This document shows, one piece after another, positions 8,129 to 16,005 of a DNA stretch of 64,000 bases (position 1 is the stretch's first letter; the number at the start of each line of letters is the position of its first letter). A program made the translations under genes and the position numbers. Source of the DNA: Pseudarthrobacter siccitolerans. Lineage in GTDB: Bacteria; Actinomycetota; Actinomycetes; Actinomycetales; Micrococcaceae. Below the pieces are notes generated by a model. The model searched no databases, had not been told where the DNA came from, and worked only from the letters and a program-made list of their open reading frames with translations. The stretch spans positions 3,410,001 to 3,474,000 of the forward strand of contig NZ_JAUSXB010000001.1 in the NCBI RefSeq assembly GCF_030823375.1, read 5' to 3'.

Positions 8129-9177
8129 CAGGAGTCCTTGATGGCTGACGGATCAGCCTTCTTCACCAGCGAGTCGTCGAGAAGGGAGCTGACCGCGTCG
8201 TCAATCTGCTGCTGCGTCTTGACGTCACCGGTTTCCACGAAGGTGGGCCCGATCTTCTCCAATACTTTGCGCTGTGCCTCGCCGGGTGCCGGATCAACGT
8301 TCAGGTTGCTGCGTTCCAGGACCACGGTCTTGGCCACCGCCGGGTCCAGGCCTGCAACCTTGGCCAGAATGTCGGCCGTCTGGTCCGGGTTTGCGGCAGC
8401 CCAGGCACGGGCCTTCTCGTAGGCATTCACCACGGCCTGGGCCAGTTCCGGCTTGTCCTTGAGGAACGATTCGGTGGCGTTGAGGAAGCCGTAGGTGTTG
8501 AAGTCGAGGTTCCGGTAGAAAAGTTTGGCGCCCTTCTGCTCGGCACCGGCCATGATCGGATCCAGGCCGGACCAGGCCTGGACGGAACTGTTCTCCAGGG
8601 CGGTGCGGCCGTCGGCATGCTGCAGGTTCTGCACCGTCACGTCACCGGGCTTCAGCCCCGCCTCCTCCAGGGCCTGCAGGAGGAAGAAGTAGGGATCGGT
8701 GCCCTTGGTGGCGGCCACGGACTTGCCCTTGAGGTCGGCCACGGAGGTGATGTCCGAGCCGGCCGGCGCCACCAGGGCCGCCCATTCGGGCTGTGAGTAG
8801 ATGTCGATGGTCTTGATGGGTGAGCCGTTGGAGCGGGCCAGGAGGGCAGCGGAGCCAGCGGTGGAACCGACGTCGATAGCACCTGAGCGCAGAGCCTCAT
8901 TGGCCTTGTTCGAGCCGGCGGACTGGACCCAGTTCACGGTGACGCCCTGGTCCTTGAGGCTCGCTTCCAGCCAGCCCTGGTCCTTGATGACCAGGCTGAG
9001 CGGGTTATACGTGGCGAAGTCGATGTTCAGGGTGCCGCCCTTGATGCTGCCGGCGGCAGCAGCGCTGCCGGACGAGCCCTCGCCTGCGACGCATCCGGTC
9101 AGTGCCAGGGCCGCTGAGGCGGCCAGGGCGGCCGCGCCCAGGAGTGAACGGCGGGAGATGGGGTGTTCGTACGGCAT
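8128..9177 (-). CDS. ssuA: sulfonate ABC transporter substrate-binding lipoprotein (SsuA-like)
   Basis: This is a 349-residue NMT1/SsuA-type binding protein. The N-terminus has a twin-Arg (ISRRSLLGA) followed by a hydrophobic run and a lipobox LTGC, so it is probably a Tat-exported lipoprotein on the outer face of the membrane. The mature part shows the family pattern NIDFATYNPLSLVIKDQGWL, ALRSGAIDVGSTAGSAALLA and SNGSPIKTIDIYSQPEWAAL. ATG 9177 is chosen because AAAGG lies six bases before it; ATG 9183 is two codons upstream. It is followed directly by ssuC and preceded by a gap of 131 bases after ssuB. The ligand is inferred to be an aliphatic sulfonate or sulfone. Confidence 0.87.
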   Translation of the reverse strand: MPYEHPISRRSLLGAAALAASAALALTGCVAGEGSSGSAAAAGSIKGGTLNIDFATYNPLSLVIKDQGWLEASLKDQGVTVNWVQSAGSNKANEALRSGAIDVGSTAGSAALLARSNGSPIKTIDIYSQPEWAALVAPAGSDITSVADLKGKSVAATKGTDPYFFLLQALEEAGLKPGDVTVQNLQHADGRTALENSSVQAWSGLDPIMAGAEQKGAKLFYRNLDFNTYGFLNATESFLKDKPELAQAVVNAYEKARAWAAANPDQTADILAKVAGLDPAVAKTVVLERSNLNVDPAPGEAQRKVLEKIGPTFVETGDVKTQQQIDDAVSSLLDDSLVKKADPSAIKDS

Positions 9178-9308
9178 GGTCATCCTTTGATGCTGGGTCA
9201 GGCGGGAAACTAAAAGGGGGAATGCAAAAGGAATTGCAATGGAGCTGCGCTGCCGGCTGCTGAAGTTAATTACGACGTCTGCGGGGGAGCCGCTGCGGCT
9301 GCGGGCGG

Positions 9309-10124
9309 TCAGTGCCCGTCCACGCCCAGCGTTTCCAACAGCGAGCCGCGCATAACGGCGAGTTCAGCGGAGGCGCGATCCCGGGGCCGGCTGCCCGGCA
9401 CTTCGAGAGTGCGCACGATGGTGGCGCCCTCGCCGTCGCCGTCGGCCCCGAGCACGATGATGCGGTCCGCGAGCTGCAGGGCTTCGTCCACATCGTGGGT
9501 TACCAGCAGGACCGTGGTGGGTTCCGCCCGGTGGATGTCCAGGAGGAGGTCCTGCATCCTGATCCTGGTCAGCGCGTCCAGGGCGCCGAAAGGTTCATCC
9601 AGGAGGAGGACGCCAGGGTTCCGTGCGAGGGCCCTGGCCAGGGAGGCGCGCTGGGCCATGCCGCCGGAGACTTCGCGGGGGCGGTGCCTGGCGAAGTTGT
9701 CCAGCCCCACAAGTTCCAGCAGGCGTGCCACTTTGGCCTTGCCCTCTTTTGCACTGCATCCGGTGGGCAGGCCGATAGCCACGTTCGCCTGAAGGGTGTG
9801 CCAGGGCAGCAGCCGCGGTTCCTGGAACGCGAAGGCGCAGCGGGAGTCAATGCCGTGCACAGCGGTGCCGTCGATCACTACGGAACCGGCGCTGGGTGCA
9901 TCAAGTCCCGCCGCGGCGCGCAGGAGTGTGGACTTGCCGCAGCCGGAGGGGCCCAGGATGGCAAGGACTTCCCCGGCGGCGACGTCGAACGTGACGTCGC
10001 GAAGGACAGTGTGGGCAGTGGGGCCGGCCCCAAAAGTCCGCCGCAAGCCACTGAAAGCGACGGGCAGGGCGGCTGGGTGGCCGGAGGCAGCCCCGGCAGG
10101 GCGGGACGACAGAACTGCAGTCAT
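9309..10124 (-). CDS. ssuB: sulfonate ABC transporter ATP-binding protein (SsuB-like)
   Basis: The protein of 271 residues is the ATPase that drives the sulfonate importer. Walker A is LGPSGCGKST, the Q-loop lies in AFQEPRLLPW, the signature is SGGMAQRASLARAL, Walker B is VLLLDEPFGALD and the switch His is in LVTHDVDEAL. All are intact. ATG 10124 is chosen over an upstream GTG (10133) because GGAG lies eight bases before it. It is the first gene of the seven-gene minus-strand operon ssuB-ssuA-ssuC-acs-sfnG-metY-CoA-binding. The leader carries a SAM-I-like riboswitch core, so expression is likely to fall when S-adenosylmethionine is plentiful. Confidence 0.88.
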   Translation of the reverse strand: MTAVLSSRPAGAASGHPAALPVAFSGLRRTFGAGPTAHTVLRDVTFDVAAGEVLAILGPSGCGKSTLLRAAAGLDAPSAGSVVIDGTAVHGIDSRCAFAFQEPRLLPWHTLQANVAIGLPTGCSAKEGKAKVARLLELVGLDNFARHRPREVSGGMAQRASLARALARNPGVLLLDEPFGALDALTRIRMQDLLLDIHRAEPTTVLLVTHDVDEALQLADRIIVLGADGDGEGATIVRTLEVPGSRPRDRASAELAVMRGSLLETLGVDGH

Positions 10125-10175
10125 GAGGATCACTCCATCGGTCCTGGCAGTAGCACCCTACGGATTCAGCCTTTG

Positions 10176-10305
10176 CCGGAATGGTCAGTTCCGGATGCCT
10201 ACGGCTGCTTCCTTGCTATCACCGGCGCGTCGGCCGCGCCCAGTGACCAGGGTTGCTGCGGCTTCATCGATCCAGGTCTCTCGGCCGCTCGGGATGGTCA
10301 ACTAT
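10176..10305 (-). promoter_or_regulatory. SAM-I-like riboswitch core upstream of ssuB
   Basis: Read on the minus strand, 10292-10247 follows the S-box consensus closely: CGAGCGGCCGAGAGACC, then a loop with GATGAAGCCGCAGCAACC. The GCGGC and GCCGC parts pair as P2. The next arm (P3) is a long hairpin, TCAC/GTGA around GGCGCG/CGCGCC. The J3/4 part (GTGATAGCAAGG) is not the usual GGTGCTAA-type sequence, and I could not find a convincing P1 closing helix. A 6-bp hairpin CCGGAA/TTCCGG follows at 10194-10176 and might be the expression platform. The sulfur-assimilation operon downstream makes SAM control plausible. Two direct copies of TGACCAT (10300 and 10187) flank the element. Confidence 0.5.
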
Positions 10306-10443
10306 CACTACACCGGAGCCGCATCCTCTGGACCAAATCTGCCTAACTGGGAGCGTAATATTCGTTCACGCCGGCTTCACCTGCGCATGAACAGTCACTT
10401 ATTCGAGCATTCGCCGTTTGCGGCAGCGATGTACGCTTGCTGC

Positions 10444-10869
10444 ATGGGCCACGTCAACGATCCGGAAGTCATCGAGCGCCTCATGCGAAACAAAGGGCGG
10501 TGGGCCATCGTGGGCCTCACCACCAACGAGTGGCGCGCCGCCTACGATACCTCGCTGTTTATCCGGGACCGGCTCGGTATGGAAATCATCCCCGTGAACC
10601 TCCCTGGTGACCCCGTACATGGGGAAGCGGGGTACCGGAGCCTCGGGGACATTCCTCCCGAAAAGCGACCCATCGACGTCGTGGACTGCTTTGTGAACTC
10701 GCAGAAGGTGGGGGCCGTGGTGGACCAGGCCATTGCAGTAGGCGCGAAAGCGATGTGGCTGCAACTGGGCGTCATTGACGAGGAGGCCGCGGAACGGGCC
10801 AAGGCCGCCGGGCTGGATGTCGTGATGAACACCTGCCCCGCCCAGCAGGCCTGGAAATACAACCTCTGA
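10444..10869 (+). CDS. CoA-binding (YccU-like) protein, divergent copy
   Basis: This 141-residue cytosolic protein belongs to the same CoA-binding family as the last gene of the sulfur operon (2176-2670). Shared landmarks are WAIVGLTTNEWRAAYD near residue 20 (Rossmann turn), IIPVNLPGDPVHGEAGY, IDVVDCF, and VGAKAMWLQLG followed by GLDVVMNTCPA. The two copies are clearly related but far from identical, so this is an old duplication. ATG 10444 is chosen because the conserved domain begins soon after it. Upstream in-frame codons read into intergenic DNA and an ATG at 10432 is the only near alternative; no strong ribosome-binding site helps. It diverges from ssuB, sharing its upstream region of about 320 bases. 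Confidence 0.8.
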   Translation: MGHVNDPEVIERLMRNKGRWAIVGLTTNEWRAAYDTSLFIRDRLGMEIIPVNLPGDPVHGEAGYRSLGDIPPEKRPIDVVDCFVNSQKVGAVVDQAIAVGAKAMWLQLGVIDEEAAERAKAAGLDVVMNTCPAQQAWKYNL

Positions 10870-10883
10870 CGCCGCTTGCAGGT

Positions 10884-11912
10884 TCAGCGCGTCAGGAGCC
10901 CCGGATAGTGCCGTTCCGTGACGTCCGGGTGCGCGCGCATCCTGCCCTTGAGCATGTTCATCCCGTAGGAAGCCAACAGCGGGTTGGCGGGATCGTCAGA
11001 GATACCCCGCGCTTCGGCCCGCAGTTCGGGCGGCAACGGGACGGGGTCGATAACGGCGTCCAGACGCGGTGACCAGAAGAACGGGACCGAATACCGGTCC
11101 ACGCCGGGAGGGGGCGCCTGGACCCGATGGATGGTGGCCACGAGGTAGCCTTCAGTAGCGACTTCGAGCATCTCGCCAAGGTTCACCACCAGGGCACCGG
11201 GGATCGGCTCCACGGGCGCCCACTCAGTTGCCCCGGGCGGGAGGACTTCCAGCCCGCCGATGTCGTCCTGCAGCAGGAGGGTGACGAATCCGTAGTCCGC
11301 ATGGGAGCCCACGCCCTGGTCGCCGGCAGCCTCCACAACGCCGCCCACGTAGTGAACCAGTTTTCCCATCCAGGCGGGAGTGCCACCGAAAGGCTCATCG
11401 AAGTAGTCCTCCGGCAGTTTCAGAGAGACCGCGATGGCCCGGAGCAGCTCCATTCCTACCCGGGACATCAGCTCCGCCCACTCCATGGCGGCCGGTTTGA
11501 GCTCCGGAAAGGACTCCTCCGGCCAAAGATTAGGGCCTTGGAGCAACCAGTACGGCTTGTCGTCCGGATAGTCCCGGACCGGCTCGCGCTCCGGCGAATA
11601 GTCGATCTGCTCCCGGGCGTCCGCGCGTCCCCGGGTCACCTCGGTGCCCATCCGCGTGTAGCCGCGGAAGTGCGGTGAAAGCCGGTTGTCCAGCTTCATC
11701 CTTTCCTCCAGCGGCAGTGCGAAGAACCGCCTGATAAGGTCCAGCAGCCGTTCCGGCTGACCGGGGGACGCGCCGTAACCGGTGATTTGGAAGAAACCCA
11801 CATGGTGCGTCGCGTGGCGCAGCTGTTCAATGAAGTCCGGGCTGAATGAACCGTCGTCCTGCCGTGCCTTGCCCAGGTCCAGAACAGGAATGGCCCCCTG
11901 ATCGTGTGACAT
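10884..11912 (-). CDS. isopenicillin-N-synthase-like Fe(II)/2-oxoglutarate oxygenase
   Basis: The 342-residue protein has the DIOX_N region at the start (IPVLDLGKAR, VGFFQITGYG, ERLLDLIRRFFALP) and the 2OG-Fe(II) oxygenase core in the second half. The iron ligands are visible as HADYGFVTLLLQDD (His and Asp) and the distal His in VATIHRVQAP. The 2-oxoglutarate-binding Arg follows in DRYSVPFFW. Such proteins hydroxylate or oxidise small molecules; the substrate cannot be inferred. It converges on the CoA-binding gene with 14 bases between stops and diverges from the YjbR-like gene by 45 bases. Full-length and without anomalies. Confidence 0.87.
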   Translation of the reverse strand: MSHDQGAIPVLDLGKARQDDGSFSPDFIEQLRHATHHVGFFQITGYGASPGQPERLLDLIRRFFALPLEERMKLDNRLSPHFRGYTRMGTEVTRGRADAREQIDYSPEREPVRDYPDDKPYWLLQGPNLWPEESFPELKPAAMEWAELMSRVGMELLRAIAVSLKLPEDYFDEPFGGTPAWMGKLVHYVGGVVEAAGDQGVGSHADYGFVTLLLQDDIGGLEVLPPGATEWAPVEPIPGALVVNLGEMLEVATEGYLVATIHRVQAPPPGVDRYSVPFFWSPRLDAVIDPVPLPPELRAEARGISDDPANPLLASYGMNMLKGRMRAHPDVTERHYPGLLTR

Positions 11913-11957
11913 CCTCGCAGACTAGCACCGTGGCAGCCGGCTTTGTAGGCTTCCTGC

Positions 11958-12374
11958 ATGGACCCTGCTGCATTGAGGAAAATCTGCCTCTCGTTTCCCG
12001 GCGCGTACGAGGATTATCCGTTCGGACCGGAAACCGCCGTCTTCAAGGTCCGGGCCAATATCGCCGGAGGGGCGCGGCATGAGGCCAAGCTCTTTGCTTT
12101 GTCCGGCATGAATCCCCAGGACTGGTACGTGAACCTTAAGTGCGAGCCAAACCTTGCCGTGCAGCTGCGCGCTGCCCACCCGGAGATCACCGGTGCCTGG
12201 CACATGAACAAGACGCACTGGAACGGCGTCCGCCTGGACGGGACCCTTGCGGACGACATGATCCGGGACATGGTGGAGGACTCTTACGACCTGGTGGTGG
12301 CAGGCCTGACCAGGAAACAGCAGGAGCAGCTTGGATGGGCCCGCCTGGCGGGTTCCCGGGGTGCCAACCAGTGA
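11958..12374 (+). CDS. MmcQ/YjbR family protein
   Basis: The 138-residue protein fits the MmcQ/YjbR fold: an N-terminal helix (DPAALRKICLSFPGAYEDYPFG), a beta-rich middle (AVFKV, LFALSG, YVNLKCEP) and the HMNKTHWNGVRLDG region near residue 81. The family is a double-wing DNA-binding-like domain, but a regulatory role has not been shown for most members. It is the first of four overlapping genes (MmcQ, DUF1990, monooxygenase-like, DUF503). Its stop overlaps the next start in GTGA, so translation is coupled. Confidence 0.85.
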   Translation: MDPAALRKICLSFPGAYEDYPFGPETAVFKVRANIAGGARHEAKLFALSGMNPQDWYVNLKCEPNLAVQLRAAHPEITGAWHMNKTHWNGVRLDGTLADDMIRDMVEDSYDLVVAGLTRKQQEQLGWARLAGSRGANQ

Positions 12375-12928
12375 AGGCCAAACGGTCGCCGCAGGGCAGG
12401 CACCTCGATTACCCCGGCATCGGGGGCACGGAACACGGGGTTGCTCCCGATGGATACGCCCCTGTCCTGCAAGAAGCGCAACTGGGCTCCGGCTTTGCGG
12501 TCTACCGGCGGGTGGCCGCCGGCATCCTTTCCTGGGAGCTCCAGCGGCGTGCCGGCCTACGAGTCCGGACGGATTCACCAAGGGTGGTGCCCGGGGCACG
12601 GGTGGTGAGCGGTTTCGGCGTCGGGCCTTTTCGGCTTAGTGCACCCTGCGAAGTGGTTTGGGTACGCGAACCACTGCCGGCGGGGGTCCCGCAGTCGGCA
12701 GGATTTGGTTATGGAGCCCTGCAAGGCCACCCGGCGCGGGGCGAGGAGTCCTTTGAAGTGGAGATCAACGGCGACGCCGATGTGCATTTGAGGATTCGTT
12801 CCTTCAGCAAACCCGGCAACTGGTTCTACTCGGCCGGGGGACTGGTGACCCGGGCAGCGCAGCGCCACGTTACTTCCCGGTACATTGAAGGGGCACGCCA
12901 ACTCGCCGCGGAAGGACTACGCCCGTGA
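12371..12928 (+). CDS. DUF1990 family protein
   Basis: The protein has 185 residues from the GTG at 12371, which overlaps the previous stop by 4 bases. It matches the DUF1990 family: 'LDYPGIGGTE' near the N-terminus, GFAVYRRVAAGILSWELQ, VSGFGVGPFRLSAPCEVVWV, GFGYGALQGHPARGEESFEV, and a C-terminal FSKPGNWFYSAGGLVTRAAQ. The family looks like a small lipocalin/START-like ligand-binding domain of unknown function, frequent in actinobacteria. The longer frame from 12140 runs through the MmcQ gene and is rejected. The 3' end overlaps the following gene by 4 bases (GTGA). Confidence 0.82.
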   Translation: MKAKRSPQGRHLDYPGIGGTEHGVAPDGYAPVLQEAQLGSGFAVYRRVAAGILSWELQRRAGLRVRTDSPRVVPGARVVSGFGVGPFRLSAPCEVVWVREPLPAGVPQSAGFGYGALQGHPARGEESFEVEINGDADVHLRIRSFSKPGNWFYSAGGLVTRAAQRHVTSRYIEGARQLAAEGLRP

Positions 12929-13242
12929 TTTTTATCGTCGTCAAGTTCAAGGTCAAGCCGGAGTGGTCGGAGCGCTGGCCCGCTCTGGTGGCCGATTTCA
13001 CCCAAGCCACACGGCAGGAGCCGGGCAACCTCTGGTTCGATTGGTCCCGCAGCCTTGAGGACCCGAACGAATACGTCTTGGTGGAAGCCTTCAAGGACGA
13101 TGCCGCGGGCGAGCACGTCAACAGCGCGCACTTCAAGCAGGCCATGGCGGACATGCCCCAGGCCCTGGCCGAAACGCCCCGGATCGTCAGCCGCCAATTT
13201 GAGGGCGACGGCTGGGACCGGATGGGGGAGCTGGCCATCTGA
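12925..13242 (+). CDS. antibiotic biosynthesis monooxygenase (ABM/YgiN-like) domain protein
   Basis: This 105-residue protein has the short ferredoxin-like dimeric ABM fold. FIVVKFKVKPEWSERW forms the first strand, NLWFDWSRSLEDPNEYVLVEAF the central part, and HVNSAHFKQAM the closing helix. Known members are quinol or polyketide monooxygenases that need no cofactor, but many act only as small dimeric binding proteins. The start is the GTG inside a GTGA overlap with the DUF1990 gene, and the stop is shared as TGATG with the DUF503 gene. The coupled arrangement suggests a common task, which the sequence does not name. Confidence 0.83.
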   Translation: MIFIVVKFKVKPEWSERWPALVADFTQATRQEPGNLWFDWSRSLEDPNEYVLVEAFKDDAAGEHVNSAHFKQAMADMPQALAETPRIVSRQFEGDGWDRMGELAI

Positions 13243-13535
13243 TGTGGATCGGCTGGATCGAATTCGACATCCTCCTGGGCGACGTCCAGAGCCTGAAGGA
13301 AAAGCGGTCCGTCGTCAGGCCACTGATAGCTGAAGTCAAGCGCCGTTTCGACGTCTCCGTCGCCGAGGTGGGGGATCACGACCAGTACCGGCGCACCCGG
13401 CTGGGCGTTGGCCTCGTGGCAGCAGACCGCGCGCACCTCGTGGAGGTGCTCGCCGCCGTCGAACGCCTGGTGGCCGGGCGCCCGGAAATCGAACTGCTCA
13501 GCGCGCGGCAGCGGGATCTGCACAGCGAGGATTAA
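13242..13535 (+). CDS. DUF503 family protein
   Basis: This 97-residue protein matches DUF503: MWIGWIEFDILLGDVQSLKEKRS at the start with the typical SLKEKRSVVRPLI helix, FDVSVAEVGDHDQYRRTRLG in the middle and HLVEVLAAVERLV near the end. DUF503 proteins are often found next to infB-rbfA and their function is not established. Here it instead closes a four-gene operon. Start and previous stop overlap by one base (TGATG). A strong bidirectional hairpin terminator follows at 13539-13610. Confidence 0.85.
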   Translation: MWIGWIEFDILLGDVQSLKEKRSVVRPLIAEVKRRFDVSVAEVGDHDQYRRTRLGVGLVAADRAHLVEVLAAVERLVAGRPEIELLSARQRDLHSED

Positions 13536-13538
13536 ACC

Positions 13539-13610
13539 AAGCAACGCGGGGTCACGTGGCGCCCATCCCGAGGGGATTCATGGGCGGCAGGTGACCCCGC
13601 GTTGCTTTTA
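13539..13610. terminator. long bidirectional hairpin terminator / palindromic repeat
   Basis: AAGCAACGCGGGGTCAC (13539-13555) pairs perfectly with GTGACCCCGCGTTGCTT (13591-13607), and the 35-base loop holds a second inverted pair (GCCCAT/ATGGGC). TTTTA follows. It lies between the convergent DUF503 and purL genes. The 17-bp perfect stem is longer than a terminator needs, so it may be a member of a dispersed palindromic family. Confidence 0.75.
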
Positions 13611-13620
13611 GTGGGAAAGG

Positions 13621-16005
13621 TCAGCCGAAGTACTTCGGCAGCGTACCTTCGTGGGCTTCGCGGAGGGCGTCAAGCGACAGGCTCTGCACTCCGTTGATGT
13701 CCAGGGTTCCGCTGGCCGCGTCCACCACACCGATCCGGGTGTGTACGAAGCCGCGGGCGGTGCACATGTCCGTGAAGCGGACTTCCTCGGAACGGGGAAC
13801 ACCTACAACGGCACGGCCCTGTGACTCGGCGAAGAGCGCCGTGAACAGGTCCACGCCGTCCCGGTCCAGAACGTCCTGCAGCGCGATCCTGGCACCCACG
13901 CCGTAGCGCAGCGAGGACTCCACCAGGGCAGCTGCGAGGCCGCCTTCGGAGAGGTCGTGGGCAGAGTCGATCATGCCGTCGCGCGATGCGTTGATCAGGA
14001 TCTCACCCAGGGCGCGTTCGGCGTCGAGGTCGACCTTGGGAGGCAGGCCGCCCAGGTGGCCGCGCATGTTGGCCCACTCGGAACCGTCAAGTTCCGCAGC
14101 CGTGGTGCCCAGCAGGTAGATGGCCTGGCCGTCCTCACGCCAGCCCGACGGCGTGCGGCGGGCTACGTCGTCGAGCTTGCCCAGCACTGCCACCACGGGG
14201 GAGGGGTGGATCGGCGTGGTGCCGGTCTGGTTGTACAGCGAGACGTTGCCGCCGGTGACCGGGATGCCCAGCACCATGCAGGCGTCGGACAGGCCGCGGA
14301 TAGCCTCTGCGAGCTGCCACATAACGTCCGGGTCCTCGGGTGAGCCGAAGTTCAGGCAGTCGCTGACGGCCATGGGAACGGCGCCGGAGGTGGCGACGTT
14401 CCGGTAGGCCTCGGCCAGGGCAAGCTGTGCACCGTGGTAGGGGTCGAGGTAGGTGTAGCGGCCGTTGGCATCAGTGGCCAGGGCCACACCCAGGCCCGTT
14501 TCCTCGTCCACGCGGACCACGCCTGCATCGTCGGGCATGGCCATGGAAGTGTTGCCGCCCACATAGCGGTCGTACTGGTTGGTGATCCAGGACTTGGAGC
14601 ACATGTTCGGCGATGCCACCAGTTCGGTGACGGCCTTGGCGAGCTCAGCCGGAGCGGAGGGCCGGCCGGCGTCCTGCACGGAGCCGGTGAAGGTGTCTGC
14701 CTGCACGGCGTCCTGCCACTCGGGACGGGCGAACGGGCGGTCGTACACCGGACCGTCGTGTGCCACAGTGCGGGGATCGACGTCGACGATCACCTCGCCT
14801 TCCCAGGTGATGATGAGGCGGCCGGTGTCGGTCACCTCGCCCAGCCAGGCGTACTCAACGGCCCACTTGTCCATCACGGCTTCGAACGCCGCAACGTTCT
14901 CCGGGGTGACAACGGCCATCATGCGTTCCTGCGACTCGGACATCAGGATCTCGCCCGGGGTCAGCGTGGGATCGCGCAGCAGCACGGAGGTCAGCTCAAC
15001 CTGCATGCCGCCGTCGCCGTTGGAAGCCAGCTCGGAGGTGGCGCAGGAGATGCCGGCGGCGCCGAGGTCCTGGATGCCTTCCACCAGGGAGCCCTTGAAC
15101 AGTTCCAGGCAGCACTCGATGAGGACCTTCTCGGCGAACGGGTCGCCCACCTGCACTGCGGGGCGCTTGGACGGCTTGGTGTCGTCGAAGGACTCGGAGG
15201 CCAGTACGGAGGCGCCCCCGATGCCGTCACCACCAGTGCGGGCACCGAACAGGACCACCTTGTTGCCCTTGCCGGACGCGTTGGCGAGGCGGATGTCCTC
15301 GTGGCGCATCACGCCAACAGCCAGCGCGTTCACCAGCGGATTGCCCTGGTACACGGAGTCGAACACCATTTCGCCGCCGATGTTCGGCAGGCCCAACGAG
15401 TTGCCATAGCCGCCGATGCCGGCAACGGCGCCATGCATGACGCGTGCCGTGTCCGGGTGGTCAATGGCGCCAAAGCGCAGCGGATCCATCACGGCCACCG
15501 GGCGGGCGCCCATGGAGATAATGTCGCGGACAATGCCGCCGATGCCGGTCGCGGCGCCCTGGTAAGGCTCAACGAACGACGGCGAGTTGTGCGACTCGAT
15601 CTTGAAGGTCACGGCCCAGCCGTCCCCGAGGTTGGTCACGCCGGCGTTTTCGCCGATGCCCACCAGCATGTCCTTCTTCATCTCCGGGGTTACCTTTTCG
15701 CCGAACTGGCGCAGGTGGTTCTTGGAGGACTTGTAGGAGCAGTGCTCGCTCCACATCACGGAATACATGGCGAGCTCGGCACCGCTGGGGCGCCGGCCGA
15801 GGACCTTGACGATCTCGTCGAACTCGTTCTGCTTCAGTCCCAGTTCAGCCCAGGGCAGCTCCGTGTCCGGAGTCTTCGCCGCATGCTCAACGGTGTCGAT
15901 ATTGAATTTCTTGACCTGGGTGATGGCACCCGGGGCAGCGGTGGGCGAGGCGGCAGTAGACGTGCCTCCGCCGTCGGTGATCGAGCCTGTCGAGATCCCG
16001 GTCAT
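13621..16005 (-). CDS. purL: phosphoribosylformylglycinamidine synthase subunit PurL
   Basis: The 794-residue small-type PurL is the synthetase subunit that turns FGAR into FGAM in purine synthesis, working with PurQ (glutaminase) and PurS. Seen here: the His motif [14 protein letters not shown] (about 91-104), ATP and metal motifs around [17 protein letters not shown] and [13 protein letters not shown], and [22 protein letters not shown] in the C-terminal half. The first 30 residues are a Ser/Thr/Gly/Ala-rich extension absent from the family core. Part of it (ISTGSITD) is encoded by the interspersed repeat at 15975-16000. The start overlaps the purQ stop by one base. Confidence 0.95.
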   Translation of the reverse strand: MTGISTGSITDGGGTSTAASPTAAPGAITQVKKFNIDTVEHAAKTPDTELPWAELGLKQNEFDEIVKVLGRRPSGAELAMYSVMWSEHCSYKSSKNHLRQFGEKVTPEMKKDMLVGIGENAGVTNLGDGWAVTFKIESHNSPSFVEPYQGAATGIGGIVRDIISMGARPVAVMDPLRFGAIDHPDTARVMHGAVAGIGGYGNSLGLPNIGGEMVFDSVYQGNPLVNALAVGVMRHEDIRLANASGKGNKVVLFGARTGGDGIGGASVLASESFDDTKPSKRPAVQVGDPFAEKVLIECCLELFKGSLVEGIQDLGAAGISCATSELASNGDGGMQVELTSVLLRDPTLTPGEILMSESQERMMAVVTPENVAAFEAVMDKWAVEYAWLGEVTDTGRLIITWEGEVIVDVDPRTVAHDGPVYDRPFARPEWQDAVQADTFTGSVQDAGRPSAPAELAKAVTELVASPNMCSKSWITNQYDRYVGGNTSMAMPDDAGVVRVDEETGLGVALATDANGRYTYLDPYHGAQLALAEAYRNVATSGAVPMAVSDCLNFGSPEDPDVMWQLAEAIRGLSDACMVLGIPVTGGNVSLYNQTGTTPIHPSPVVAVLGKLDDVARRTPSGWREDGQAIYLLGTTAAELDGSEWANMRGHLGGLPPKVDLDAERALGEILINASRDGMIDSAHDLSEGGLAAALVESSLRYGVGARIALQDVLDRDGVDLFTALFAESQGRAVVGVPRSEEVRFTDMCTARGFVHTRIGVVDAASGTLDINGVQSLSLDALREAHEGTLPKYFG
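15975..16000 (-). repeat. REP-like palindromic repeat, copy 3 (inside purL)
   Basis: Minus strand 16000-15975 reads GGGATCTCGACAGGCTCGAT with a CACCG tail, a diverged copy of the element in sfnG and acs. It is again in the same frame and orientation, encoding ISTGSITD at residues 4-11 of PurL. Confidence 0.6.

Noticed and set aside
9796..10443. N-terminal extension of the divergent CoA-binding protein to 357 residues
   Set aside because: The upstream codons run through the ssuB coding region and riboswitch leader in antisense; the conserved domain begins at 10444.
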